In this document: positions 15,938 to 24,593 of the stretch, piece by piece
Position numbering within the stretch: position 1 is the stretch's first letter
Layout: each line of letters opens with the position of its first letter
Made by a program: the position numbers and the translations under genes
Source of the DNA: a virus
Length of the DNA: 64,000 bases
IMG/VR virus record: IMGVR_UViG_3300008050_000026
Span: 1-64,000 of that record
Strand: one strand, 5' to 3'
Notes under the pieces: generated by a model
What the model was told of the DNA's origin: nothing
The model's database searches: none
What the model saw: the letters and a program-made list of their open reading frames with translations, nothing else

Positions 15938-16674
15938 AACCAGTAGCTAAAGACGAACAGAACATTAAGAACCGTATTGCTGAAATGTATGGCAATAAGG
16001 ATGTTCCTACATGTGAAGCAATTGCGAAATCGCTTGGTAAAAAACTCAAATCGGGTGTTATTGATCAAACCTTACATGACAAGGCGATTAACCAACTTAA
16101 TGGTACTGTTGAGAAAGGTGATGATGGGGAACTTGAAAAAGCTCACAAATATGTTAGCAGGTCTGGATCTAAAGGTCATTATAAGTATGTATATCGAGAG
16201 CATGGAGAAAAACCAGCTACAAAACATTTTGATGTAGGTGATCACGTTATGACACCATTTTCAGGAACTATAGTTGTTAGTAAAGTTGAAGGAAATGTTA
16301 TTTGGGATCATAATGGAAGAAGGATCAGTGGTTTCCAATTAAAAGATGCTGAAATAATCGGTTCACCAGAAGCACGTAGGAGAAAGGCACAAACAATTCA
16401 AGATGCCCATAATGCCAAGATAAAAGCTGAAAAGCGAGAAAGGCAGGCAAATAAGATGACTGAAGCTAAATACAATGCAGCCATTAAAGAATGGGCATCG
16501 TCATTGGCTCATGATCTTGGTGACGAAGCAATGGAAAATGTAGGTGAAACAGTTGAGAATTTCATACTTGCTCATCCAAACGTTGTAGACTATATTGAAA
16601 ATAGAAACACGTATGGATACGATAACGACCCACCTGAACTTAGAATCCAATGGGACTTAGAAGGACAACTATAA
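15934..16674 (+). CDS. Tagged modular protein 3, tag B type (246 aa)
   Basis: The ATG at 15934 overlaps the preceding stop. Residues about 33-60 are the shared helical segment (KKLKSGVIDQTLHDKAINQL), followed by tag B (residues about 69-86, HKYVSRSGSKGHYKYVYRE). Then comes a small beta barrel-like part (FDVGDHVMTPFSGTIVVSKV then EGNVIWDHNGRRI), suggestive of an SH3-type fold, and a charged helical C-terminus. Function is unknown. One base overlaps the next start. Confidence 0.6.
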   Translation: MKPVAKDEQNIKNRIAEMYGNKDVPTCEAIAKSLGKKLKSGVIDQTLHDKAINQLNGTVEKGDDGELEKAHKYVSRSGSKGHYKYVYREHGEKPATKHFDVGDHVMTPFSGTIVVSKVEGNVIWDHNGRRISGFQLKDAEIIGSPEARRRKAQTIQDAHNAKIKAEKRERQANKMTEAKYNAAIKEWASSLAHDLGDEAMENVGETVENFILAHPNVVDYIENRNTYGYDNDPPELRIQWDLEGQL

Positions 16675-17978
16675 TGAACCAAGAGGAGCAACGCATATCA
16701 AATAATATTTCAAAGGCTTACGGTATTGATATCGAGAAGGCCAGAGGTAAGGTGAAGAAGATTGGTGAACTTGATAAATCTGGAAAGAATATCAAGACAG
16801 CCAATGGATGGGTGCCTGTGAAAAAACATGGTTCTACTTCAATCAAAAAGAAAGCTTCACCAAAACCTAAAAAGGCTAATGCATCTATTCAAGATGATGT
16901 TGCTGGTCCTGATAAAAAAGGAGGATCAAAATTACTTGGTTTTGAAACGTACGATGTTAAAACAAGAATGGATCGTGCAGTTCTGTTTAGCAACTATGAA
17001 GAAAAATACATGGCTGACCATTTTGAAACAAAATGGAAAAGTGATCTAAGCGACCACCAGAAGAATGAAATAAGGGAAGCATTCTTTGCAGATCATGGTA
17101 GAGGAAAAGATAGTGCTGATCCAGAAAAAATAAGCGAACTTCTTGGGGGTAAGTTATCAGAGAAAAATGAAGCTTTATTTGCAATTGAGTCATTTTACAT
17201 ACGCGATCACGAAAAAGGCAACTATACAGATGATATGCTTAATTCTGTAACTGAAAAGACCAAAAAGGTTGTTTCACTTATTGAAAAGAATAAAGATACG
17301 TTCCAAAACTTTATAGCATCATTATATCCAGATACTGAGTCAGCAAATCGTGTTGTTTTGAGATCAAAGGATTTTGACATAATTACAGACGATCTTAATA
17401 CTGCTGCTTTCAAAATGGAATACAGGCCTAAAAAATGGGATAGCAATAGACCAAACATTGGCTTCAAATGTGTTCTTTCAAATGGTAAGATCAATACCAA
17501 TTTGAAAGCAATGCAAACAAACACAGAAAATAGTTTGGCTCGTTTTCCAGACTCTGGAACAAAAGAGCGCCTTGAATTAGAAAAGAAACTGGTTGATAGA
17601 ACAGGAGGTGACTCATCATCTAATGCAAAACATGATGATGAGCTTATTGATCTTCAAAAAATTTATGATAATTATCATACGCTTTCAAGACATTCACATA
17701 AGCAATCAACATCAAATCTTAGTAGAAAGGATGAAAACACATTGCATTTCCACGTAGGTGATATTGGTAAGAAAAAACAAGTTCATGATACTATTAGGGA
17801 TGCATTTTCACTTAGCGTTCCATCTTCAATAGGTGATTACAAGTTACAGGGAATTACTAATGGTGAAAAAATAGTTTCAAAACGTGATCACATGAAGCGA
17901 GCTCTTGAGGTTAGGGAAAATGATTACAGCGAATATGAGAATGATTATAGTATAACGTATGTTTATACTAAGAAATAA
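16674..17978 (+). CDS. Tagged modular protein 4 (434 aa)
   Basis: The ATG at 16674 shares one base with the previous stop. The N-terminus closely repeats that of protein 2: NQEEQRISNNISKAYGIDIE then tag A (residues about 23-50). A Lys-rich linker follows. The body carries RPNIGFKCVLSNGKINTN and a His-rich part (YHTLSRHSHKQSTS, then ENTLHFHVGDIG), without a recognised family. The near-identical heads of proteins 2 and 4 with unrelated bodies show modular exchange. Confidence 0.6.
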   Translation: MNQEEQRISNNISKAYGIDIEKARGKVKKIGELDKSGKNIKTANGWVPVKKHGSTSIKKKASPKPKKANASIQDDVAGPDKKGGSKLLGFETYDVKTRMDRAVLFSNYEEKYMADHFETKWKSDLSDHQKNEIREAFFADHGRGKDSADPEKISELLGGKLSEKNEALFAIESFYIRDHEKGNYTDDMLNSVTEKTKKVVSLIEKNKDTFQNFIASLYPDTESANRVVLRSKDFDIITDDLNTAAFKMEYRPKKWDSNRPNIGFKCVLSNGKINTNLKAMQTNTENSLARFPDSGTKERLELEKKLVDRTGGDSSSNAKHDDELIDLQKIYDNYHTLSRHSHKQSTSNLSRKDENTLHFHVGDIGKKKQVHDTIRDAFSLSVPSSIGDYKLQGITNGEKIVSKRDHMKRALEVRENDYSEYENDYSITYVYTKK

Positions 17979-17989
17979 GTAAATCAATA

Positions 17990-18856
17990 ATGGGAGAAAA
18001 ATACAATCCAGCTGACCTGCTAAAACAAAATAGGCAGGATAGAGTTAATCCATACGAAAGTGATGGAGGACTTCAAAAAGTAGGTGAGACCTATGGCAAG
18101 ATGATTTCCTTGATGAATGAGAATTTCAACAAGGGAAAAATTGATGAAGCGTTATGCAACAGGGGCTTCGAACAACTGGATGGGTTGATTGAAAAGGCAG
18201 GTCATAGGTATATTCGTAGAGAAGGTACTCCTGGGAATTACAAGTATGTGTATGCTGAAGATGCTAAAAAAGGCGATCACGTAAAAACCACCCAACATAA
18301 TGATAAAAATCTAAGCAGAACAAAAGATACTGTTAAAGATCTTCGTATGACTGGTAAAATGTCAAAAGAGGACTATAAAAAGTATCTTGATGGTGGAGGT
18401 AAAGAAACTGATTATGTTGATCATGGTAAAAAAGAAAAATCTATTTCTGAAGAATACGATACTGAGTTAAAAAGACTTAAGGGTCTCAAGGCAAAGGTTG
18501 ATGATCGAGCTGATAAGACGCATAACTATGCTGAAGGGAAACAGCTGTTAAAAGAAAGTGATAAACTTAAAAATCAGATCGAAAAACTTGAAAAGGAGAA
18601 CAAGCAACAATCTTCAGAACCTGAAGAAAACGATTTTGAACCAGATGGAAAAATTCGAAGTAGACTAAAGATGAATTTGAGTCTTGATACAGAAGATCTT
18701 AATACATTCATTGACTCAATAAAAAATCAAGATCTTGAAGACAAAGTGTTTGGATTATTCACAGGATGGTCTAATAGTAGGGAACAAGGTGAGATGTATG
18801 AAAGAATAGAACGCGAACTTGATATGGCGGGTTATGATGCAGCACATTTGGATTAA
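17990..18856 (+). CDS. Tagged modular protein 5, tag B type (288 aa)
   Basis: Residues about 38-64 carry the shared helical segment (NENFNKGKIDEALCNRGFEQ, LDGLIEK), followed by tag B (about 67-82, HRYIRREGTPGNYKYVYAE). After a charged linker the body is mostly coiled coil (residues about 145-205) and ends with a short acidic domain. No enzyme family is recognised. A 50-base gap with a promoter separates it from protein 6. Confidence 0.6.
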   Translation: MGEKYNPADLLKQNRQDRVNPYESDGGLQKVGETYGKMISLMNENFNKGKIDEALCNRGFEQLDGLIEKAGHRYIRREGTPGNYKYVYAEDAKKGDHVKTTQHNDKNLSRTKDTVKDLRMTGKMSKEDYKKYLDGGGKETDYVDHGKKEKSISEEYDTELKRLKGLKAKVDDRADKTHNYAEGKQLLKESDKLKNQIEKLEKENKQQSSEPEENDFEPDGKIRSRLKMNLSLDTEDLNTFIDSIKNQDLEDKVFGLFTGWSNSREQGEMYERIERELDMAGYDAAHLD

Positions 18857-18879
18857 AGGTTAGTTGTTAATAAAAATCG

Positions 18880-18887
18880 TAAATTTG
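18880..18887 (+). promoter_or_regulatory. -7 element TAAATTTG before the AAA+ gene
   Basis: TAAATTTG lies 19 bases before the ATG at 18907, in the only real gap inside the tagged-protein cassette. Confidence 0.45.
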
Positions 18888-18906
18888 TTGAAATTCAGTA
18901 GATAAA

Positions 18907-21714
18907 ATGGACGCATTGGAAGAACTTACAGGAGGCAACCTTACAGAACAAGCTAAGGATAGGATCTCAAAATCATATACATCCAGAGTAGGCGAACGAA
19001 AGATTGCCACAACTGCCTTAGCTGTAAAGACCCTCAACGATAATTTCAATAAGGGACTAATAACTGAAGACCATCTTGAAAAGGCATTCAAACAACTTGA
19101 TGGTATCATCGAGAAATCATTTCATAAGTATCTAAGTCGAGCTGGAACCCCAGGGCATTATAAGTATGTCTACCTTGAAGACCAAAAGAAAGCTGGTCAA
19201 AAAAAAAGAACAGAGGTTGATGTAGAAGGTTCAGGAACAGATGCTTCATTAGATGCACAAGCCGATAAGATTGTTCAAAGTTCAATTGATAGATATAACG
19301 ATCGCCACAACCAATTACTGTTCCATCCAAGTAGATTGCTTGAACGTTCTGTGAAACATGGTTTCATTACTGAGGAGCAATCTAATAATGAAGATTTCAT
19401 TGCTGCTGCCGAAGAGGTTGCTGAACGTTGGACCGAGGATCAGGATCCAGATGGTGATTTTGGTTCATCTGATTTTACAGCAGCTCTGGCAGATTTTATG
19501 GATGAAGCAGGCATCGCTTATCATCGAGGTGAAAGACATGAACTTAAACCAGGGCCAAAGGTAGTAAGCGATGCTGAAGTAAATGAATTAAAAGACCCAT
19601 CTGACCCAGGCTTTACTATCACAGGTGAATATGAAGGTAAACCAGTAGAATTCTCAGGTGAGCAACTTCAAAATGCTATGGATGGTGCTTTCCATAGTGC
19701 AAATACCCCAATGGATTTTGCTATTAAAGTTTTATATGCAGTAACTGATCAGACAAGCGAAATATCAAACGAAGATATGTCAAAGTTAGAATCGTGGTAT
19801 TCAGCAGAAAAAGATAGGTTACGTGGAAGAGGAGATAAGGAAGACGAAGCTGATACTTCATATAAGGGAGCAAATACTGCATTGGCAAAAATTACAGATC
19901 TTGTGAAAGATTGGTCTGGTGATACAATTACAGAAGCTGAAGTTTTATCAGTAATTGAAGCAGCCGATGATTACGGTGTTGAAGAAAATATGTTCAGAAT
20001 AGAACATCCTCGAAATCAAGATGAAGAAAGCAGAAGAGTAAATTTTGCTACTGATTACATTACAAGAAATATTCCTGAAGGGATGTGGTTACATACTATG
20101 GAGCGATCAGATGTTCGTGATATTGTATGGGGAATGGTGATGGCAAAAAGAGGTAATAACAGTATCAAGATATTTGATGCATTAAAAAAATCTGATGTTG
20201 ACATTGATATTTTGAAAAAAGGTAATTCAACACCATTCGTATTTACTGAAGAACAAGATGCATTCCTATTCAATGTGTTTGACATCATGAAAGGTGCTCC
20301 ATCAGGAAAGATTGCTAAGAAGGTCACTGTCAAAAAGAAAGATGGTGGGACTTACATGGCAACACGTTATTTCAGCCAAGAGGAGATTGATGAAATGGAA
20401 ACAAAAGGTACCACCCAAGAGGAAATGGATACCGATACATCCAATAAGATCTATGAAATATTAGAAGGGAGCAAAGCTAAATCAGCTCAACTTCGTCAAT
20501 TGATTGAAATAGGTATTCATAATCCATTCCATTTGATGGCAATGAATACTGATTACAACGAGTCAAATGTATCTCATTATCTTAAGGAGGCAGGAATTGA
20601 TCCAAAGTCATTTGGTTTTGGTAAGAAAAGAAAAGCTGCAACTGTGAATGACGATGGTTCAATTGAATATGAGGAGGACGATGACGAACCAAATCAAAAT
20701 GAATTGGAGCAGGAGATAGAAGCAATGCTTCGAGCTGATGGTTTGCTTTTTGATACTGATCTTATGGAAGCAAATGCTGAAACAGGAAAAGATGCTGTAG
20801 ATACTGTTCAGGATAAATTTGTCAACAAGGTAGCAAAAGGTGAAGCTAAACTGGCTATGATATATGGCACAGGAGGTGTTGGTAAAACATGGGGAGTAAA
20901 ACAAACTATGACTAACCCATCTGTTAAGGATGAATGGGGAGAAGAATTTGGCAATGAGTTAGTAGAATATGACTCAGAACTTCAACCAAATTCTGAAGAA
21001 TACGATTTCATAAAGTTCACAGGTCAAATATCACCTTCAAAACTTTATCGCGCATTGTATGAACACAATGGCAAAATTCTTATGCTTGATGACTGTGATG
21101 CTGTTCTACAAGATAGAACAATGGTGGATATGCTTAAAGGTGCTACAGATACAACATTGGAAGATATTGTTTGGGATGGTATGCCTATCAAACCTACAGG
21201 AGCTGATAAGGATACACCACCACTCCCTACGCGCTTCAAATTCAAAGGGGGCATTATATTCATATCGAATATGACTGAAGAAAAATTAAGACAAACTGCA
21301 TCACCTCTATTAGACTCGAGGGCACTTTCGCTTAATGTATCAAGAACAAAGGAACAGACAATTGACAAACTTGATCGTATCAAACAACACATGGAGTTTG
21401 AAGATACAAAAGGCAATGTCATAGAAGTTTCGCCAGAGTCAAGGGACGCTGCGGTTGAATTTGTGAAAAAATGGTCTAAGTATGCTGATATTGCTAAGAT
21501 CAACGCAAGAACGTTTGGTTCATTGGCAAAGGATTATGAAAGTTCAAAGTATAACGGTGTAGAAGGTTTCTTAAAATCACATTCAGCTCGATCAATAATG
21601 AATGTCCTTGATCATCAGGTTAAGAAGTACATTTATACTGAAAAGAAAAAGGAAATGAAAGCGGCAAAGGATAAAGCTGCTTTGATGAAGTCAATACATA
21701 ATCATATAGGATAA
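18907..21714 (+). CDS. Tagged AAA+ ATPase (935 aa)
   Basis: The N-terminus has the shared helical segment (NDNFNKGLITEDHLEKAFKQ, LDGIIEK) and tag B (residues about 73-90, HKYLSRAGTPGHYKYVYLE). A long charged middle (about 90-640) follows. A C-terminal AAA+ ATPase domain begins near residue 640. Walker A is GTGGVGKT (654-661), Walker B is ILMLDDCD (Asp728, Asp729), and a sensor-1-like Asn sits in GGIIFISN. Arg-rich SPLLDSRALSL follows. The enzyme should hydrolyse ATP to remodel a protein or nucleic acid; the target is unknown. ATPases are unusual as head-cassette proteins, which makes this worth testing. Confidence 0.7.
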   Translation: MDALEELTGGNLTEQAKDRISKSYTSRVGERKIATTALAVKTLNDNFNKGLITEDHLEKAFKQLDGIIEKSFHKYLSRAGTPGHYKYVYLEDQKKAGQKKRTEVDVEGSGTDASLDAQADKIVQSSIDRYNDRHNQLLFHPSRLLERSVKHGFITEEQSNNEDFIAAAEEVAERWTEDQDPDGDFGSSDFTAALADFMDEAGIAYHRGERHELKPGPKVVSDAEVNELKDPSDPGFTITGEYEGKPVEFSGEQLQNAMDGAFHSANTPMDFAIKVLYAVTDQTSEISNEDMSKLESWYSAEKDRLRGRGDKEDEADTSYKGANTALAKITDLVKDWSGDTITEAEVLSVIEAADDYGVEENMFRIEHPRNQDEESRRVNFATDYITRNIPEGMWLHTMERSDVRDIVWGMVMAKRGNNSIKIFDALKKSDVDIDILKKGNSTPFVFTEEQDAFLFNVFDIMKGAPSGKIAKKVTVKKKDGGTYMATRYFSQEEIDEMETKGTTQEEMDTDTSNKIYEILEGSKAKSAQLRQLIEIGIHNPFHLMAMNTDYNESNVSHYLKEAGIDPKSFGFGKKRKAATVNDDGSIEYEEDDDEPNQNELEQEIEAMLRADGLLFDTDLMEANAETGKDAVDTVQDKFVNKVAKGEAKLAMIYGTGGVGKTWGVKQTMTNPSVKDEWGEEFGNELVEYDSELQPNSEEYDFIKFTGQISPSKLYRALYEHNGKILMLDDCDAVLQDRTMVDMLKGATDTTLEDIVWDGMPIKPTGADKDTPPLPTRFKFKGGIIFISNMTEEKLRQTASPLLDSRALSLNVSRTKEQTIDKLDRIKQHMEFEDTKGNVIEVSPESRDAAVEFVKKWSKYADIAKINARTFGSLAKDYESSKYNGVEGFLKSHSARSIMNVLDHQVKKYIYTEKKKEMKAAKDKAALMKSIHNHIG

Positions 21715-21947
21715 TGGCTAAAGAAGAAAAAACACCAGAAAAAGAAGTTGCTGAAAAAGGTAGTAATACCGAAAGTTCAGGATTGGATTTATCAAATGAA
21801 ACTGATGAGTCACTTAATACAACTTTAAGGGTTATGATGAGAATATATCCACATCAAACAACCCCTGTAATGCAGGCGTATTATGATGAGCTTCAAAAGC
21901 GTGGTGTAAAAGCACCTGAAAAGGAAACAGAAAAAGATGCTGCATAA
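21714..21947 (+). CDS. Small acidic/charged hypothetical protein (77 aa)
   Basis: A charged, probably disordered N-terminus (residues 1-30) and C-terminus enclose a short helical core (LNTTLRVMMRIYPHQTTPVM followed by QAYYDELQKRG). It shares one base with the AAA+ gene stop. No family is recognised; it may be an adaptor or a cargo peptide of the cassette. Confidence 0.45.
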   Translation: MAKEEKTPEKEVAEKGSNTESSGLDLSNETDESLNTTLRVMMRIYPHQTTPVMQAYYDELQKRGVKAPEKETEKDAA

Positions 21948-21949
21948 CC

Positions 21950-24472
21950 ATGGCAAAAGTAATGCCTGTAGGTACTGTACGTCACTGGAAAAAAGGTGAT
22001 GTAATAAAAGCACATGATGGTACAGCCATGCATTCAGGCTGGATAGGCCTCGAATCTCCAGAACATTTAAGACAAGTTTTCAAGGAAGCAGATACGTTAG
22101 CAAATATTCTGTATAAGAAAAAAGAGCCAATCAGTGGTGAAGTTTACCTTGATCATGAATTGAGGGAAGTAAAAAGACCACCAGATAAGAATTCAGGTCC
22201 TTATTCACCAGACAAATTCAAGATCTACGAAGGTTTCTATGGTGCAGGCAAATATTCGTTCTTCAATGAGTTTTCAAGGTTATTCATGGCCAAGAAAATT
22301 GAAGCACAGGAGTATTATATAGATATGCTTCGAAGATACAATAGGGAGGAGAAGCAAGGGAACGATAGACTTGATAGAACTTCATCTGATGAAAAGAAAA
22401 TGATAAGAAGGCGATCTAAAGAGTCGTTTGTCTTTTCAGGTGAAGAACTTAATGAAGGAGATGCACATGATATTGTAGCCTTAGTCAAAAAGGTATACAA
22501 GCACATGGAAAAAGGTATGAAGCTTGAACCTGATGAAAAAAAGGTTTATGATAAAGCAGCTGCCTTAGTTGATGGATTACCAATTAACTATGTAAGGTTG
22601 AAAGAAGCCATGCGTAGAAAGGAACTTGCTGTTAAGTTAATAGGTAAGAAATTTCCAGATAACTGGGCCATTCGAGAGTCATTCAGAATAAAGGCGACTG
22701 AGAAACTAAATGAATATCTTAAGAAATATAAGGATAGGATAGCTGAAGACGAAGCCAAGGATCAAGAAGCTACATTTGGTGTATCGTTGGATGCTCCAGT
22801 CGATGAGTTCTATGAAGCTGTATATGATAAGATTGATGGCGAACTTCATAAAGTCAAGAATTTTGATTTTGAGACATTAAAAGGTAAGAAGCACGATATT
22901 GTAATGAAAGGTGCTTACAATGGTGAACCTACACATGATTGCGTAGTTATTGACTGGAAAAAAATGATTGAAAAAAATTCAGATCTTCAAGCTGAATTTC
23001 CAGAGGCAACATATTGGATAGGTAAACCAAAACCAAAAGATAAAGAAAGTGATCCTCAGTTATATTATATGTCTCCAATCGAACCAGAGGATGAGCTTTA
23101 TTACAAAGCGCAGTTTCATCAAATGAAATACCCATTTGCTGAATTGGTCAAATTAAGATTTGCGACTAAGTACCAAAAGGAACTTGATGGTAATTGGACG
23201 TTTGATCTACTTCCAGCAATGGAAAACATTGAAAGGGCTCTTACAGGCTTACCAGAAGGACATGTATTGAACAATAAATACATTGAAACGTTCTCCCAAC
23301 AATCATTTAATGGGGGATCACATGGAGGTTATGCTTGGTTCAGTGACCATGATAGTAAGATAAATTTCTCAGATGAATGTGCAAAGCATGCAAGTATCTG
23401 GGCAAGGAGTTCAATTGCACCTGAGTTCAAAGCTACATTATATCATGAAATAGGTCATGGAGTAAGTAAAAGGTTTGGGCGTGATGGGAACCTTGATTAC
23501 AAGAAATTCACAGTTGCCGCAGGTTGGTCATATCATCAAGCTGAATTAAGAGCTGGTTTTACAAGAACAGGTGATGATAAGAATTTACCAAGACATGGTT
23601 CAAATTCTGGTACTAAGTTATTGACAGCTTATGCGCATAAATCACAGGAAGAAGCTTTTGCTGAATATTATTCAATCTATAACCTTCATAAGGATGCAAT
23701 TGATAAATGGTTAGAAACAGGTGAGTCGAAACATCTTAAAGAAACCTATGCTGTTGAGGTACCTATGAAGATTGAGAAGAAACAGTTGAAGGAATATTTC
23801 AATGATGGTTCAAATTGGGCTTTATCGTCTCAAATTAAAAATCGCTTGATTGATTTTAAGGGTAGAAACAAGATAAATATTCAAGAACATCTCGGTTTAG
23901 ATCTTATTTCACCACATAGGTGTTCAACAGTAAAGACTGAGAAAAATAAATACAGTCCTCCAAAGGTCCTTGGAAGAAAACATAGGCAAGCACATTATGT
24001 CCCACCAGTTGTAGCAGTAAAAGACAAGAATAAGTATAAATTACTCGATGGTGTTAATAGGCAAAAGGAGTTTATGTTGAAACATAAGATGATGCCAGCT
24101 CAGTTAATATCTCAGGAGCTTTATTCACAAATGAAGAAAAACGATTTTACTGACGAGGAAATTACAGGTATCGTATCATTTCATTTGAAAGATAGTATGG
24201 TACCTATTCAGGTTTCGCAACCTGTTAAAAGAGAGGGATTGATGTACAGGAACAATGTTCTTGATTATAAGGATCTTGAAAAGAACATCCAGCCCATAAG
24301 GGCTATGAAGAAAATATTTCACAGTTCAGCTTTAGTGAAGGCATTAGGAGAAACATTTGGAATAGTAAAACAAGGCCATGAACAAGGTATTGTGACCGAT
24401 GTTGATTATTTTAATGCCATCGTTAAGTATAATGAACATCGAGAAAAATTGTTAAATGGAAGAACCAGTTAA
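21950..24472 (+). CDS. Zinc metallopeptidase with ParB-like domain, modular cassette (840 aa)
   Basis: The N-terminus (MPVGTVRHWKKGDVIKAHDG) looks like a third type of tag. Around residues 499-503 is HEIGH, a zinc-metallopeptidase HEXXH motif. It is preceded by a helix and followed about 65 residues later by EEAFAE (567-572), which can supply the third ligand, so the peptidase looks intact. Residues about 660-720 (VPPVVAVKDKNKYKLLDGVN, then RQKEF) resemble the ParB/sulfiredoxin-like fold. The C-terminal 60 residues again resemble the shared helical segment (HEQGIVTDVDYFNAIVKY). Such multi-effector layouts are known from phage polyvalent proteins. The substrate is unknown. Confidence 0.7.
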   Translation: MAKVMPVGTVRHWKKGDVIKAHDGTAMHSGWIGLESPEHLRQVFKEADTLANILYKKKEPISGEVYLDHELREVKRPPDKNSGPYSPDKFKIYEGFYGAGKYSFFNEFSRLFMAKKIEAQEYYIDMLRRYNREEKQGNDRLDRTSSDEKKMIRRRSKESFVFSGEELNEGDAHDIVALVKKVYKHMEKGMKLEPDEKKVYDKAAALVDGLPINYVRLKEAMRRKELAVKLIGKKFPDNWAIRESFRIKATEKLNEYLKKYKDRIAEDEAKDQEATFGVSLDAPVDEFYEAVYDKIDGELHKVKNFDFETLKGKKHDIVMKGAYNGEPTHDCVVIDWKKMIEKNSDLQAEFPEATYWIGKPKPKDKESDPQLYYMSPIEPEDELYYKAQFHQMKYPFAELVKLRFATKYQKELDGNWTFDLLPAMENIERALTGLPEGHVLNNKYIETFSQQSFNGGSHGGYAWFSDHDSKINFSDECAKHASIWARSSIAPEFKATLYHEIGHGVSKRFGRDGNLDYKKFTVAAGWSYHQAELRAGFTRTGDDKNLPRHGSNSGTKLLTAYAHKSQEEAFAEYYSIYNLHKDAIDKWLETGESKHLKETYAVEVPMKIEKKQLKEYFNDGSNWALSSQIKNRLIDFKGRNKINIQEHLGLDLISPHRCSTVKTEKNKYSPPKVLGRKHRQAHYVPPVVAVKDKNKYKLLDGVNRQKEFMLKHKMMPAQLISQELYSQMKKNDFTDEEITGIVSFHLKDSMVPIQVSQPVKREGLMYRNNVLDYKDLEKNIQPIRAMKKIFHSSALVKALGETFGIVKQGHEQGIVTDVDYFNAIVKYNEHREKLLNGRTS

Positions 24473-24593
24473 AAAGTGGAAGATCACATACGGTAACCTT
24501 GAAACAGAAGATTACGAGGGTACATTCAATGAAGCGTATGATCATGCTATGGTTAAGAGTAAAGAATTCGAAATTCTACCAGCTGATGAATGA
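24456..24593 (+). CDS. Very small acidic protein overlapping both neighbours (45 aa)
   Basis: An ATG inside the end of the metallopeptidase gene opens 45 codons (MEEPVKKWKITYGNLETEDY, ending ILPADE) and closes eight bases after the next gene starts. It fills an otherwise empty 113-base gap, and the overlaps on both sides suggest coupling. The sequence has a plausible beta-beta-alpha pattern. No function is recognised. Confidence 0.5.
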   Translation: MEEPVKKWKITYGNLETEDYEGTFNEAYDHAMVKSKEFEILPADE

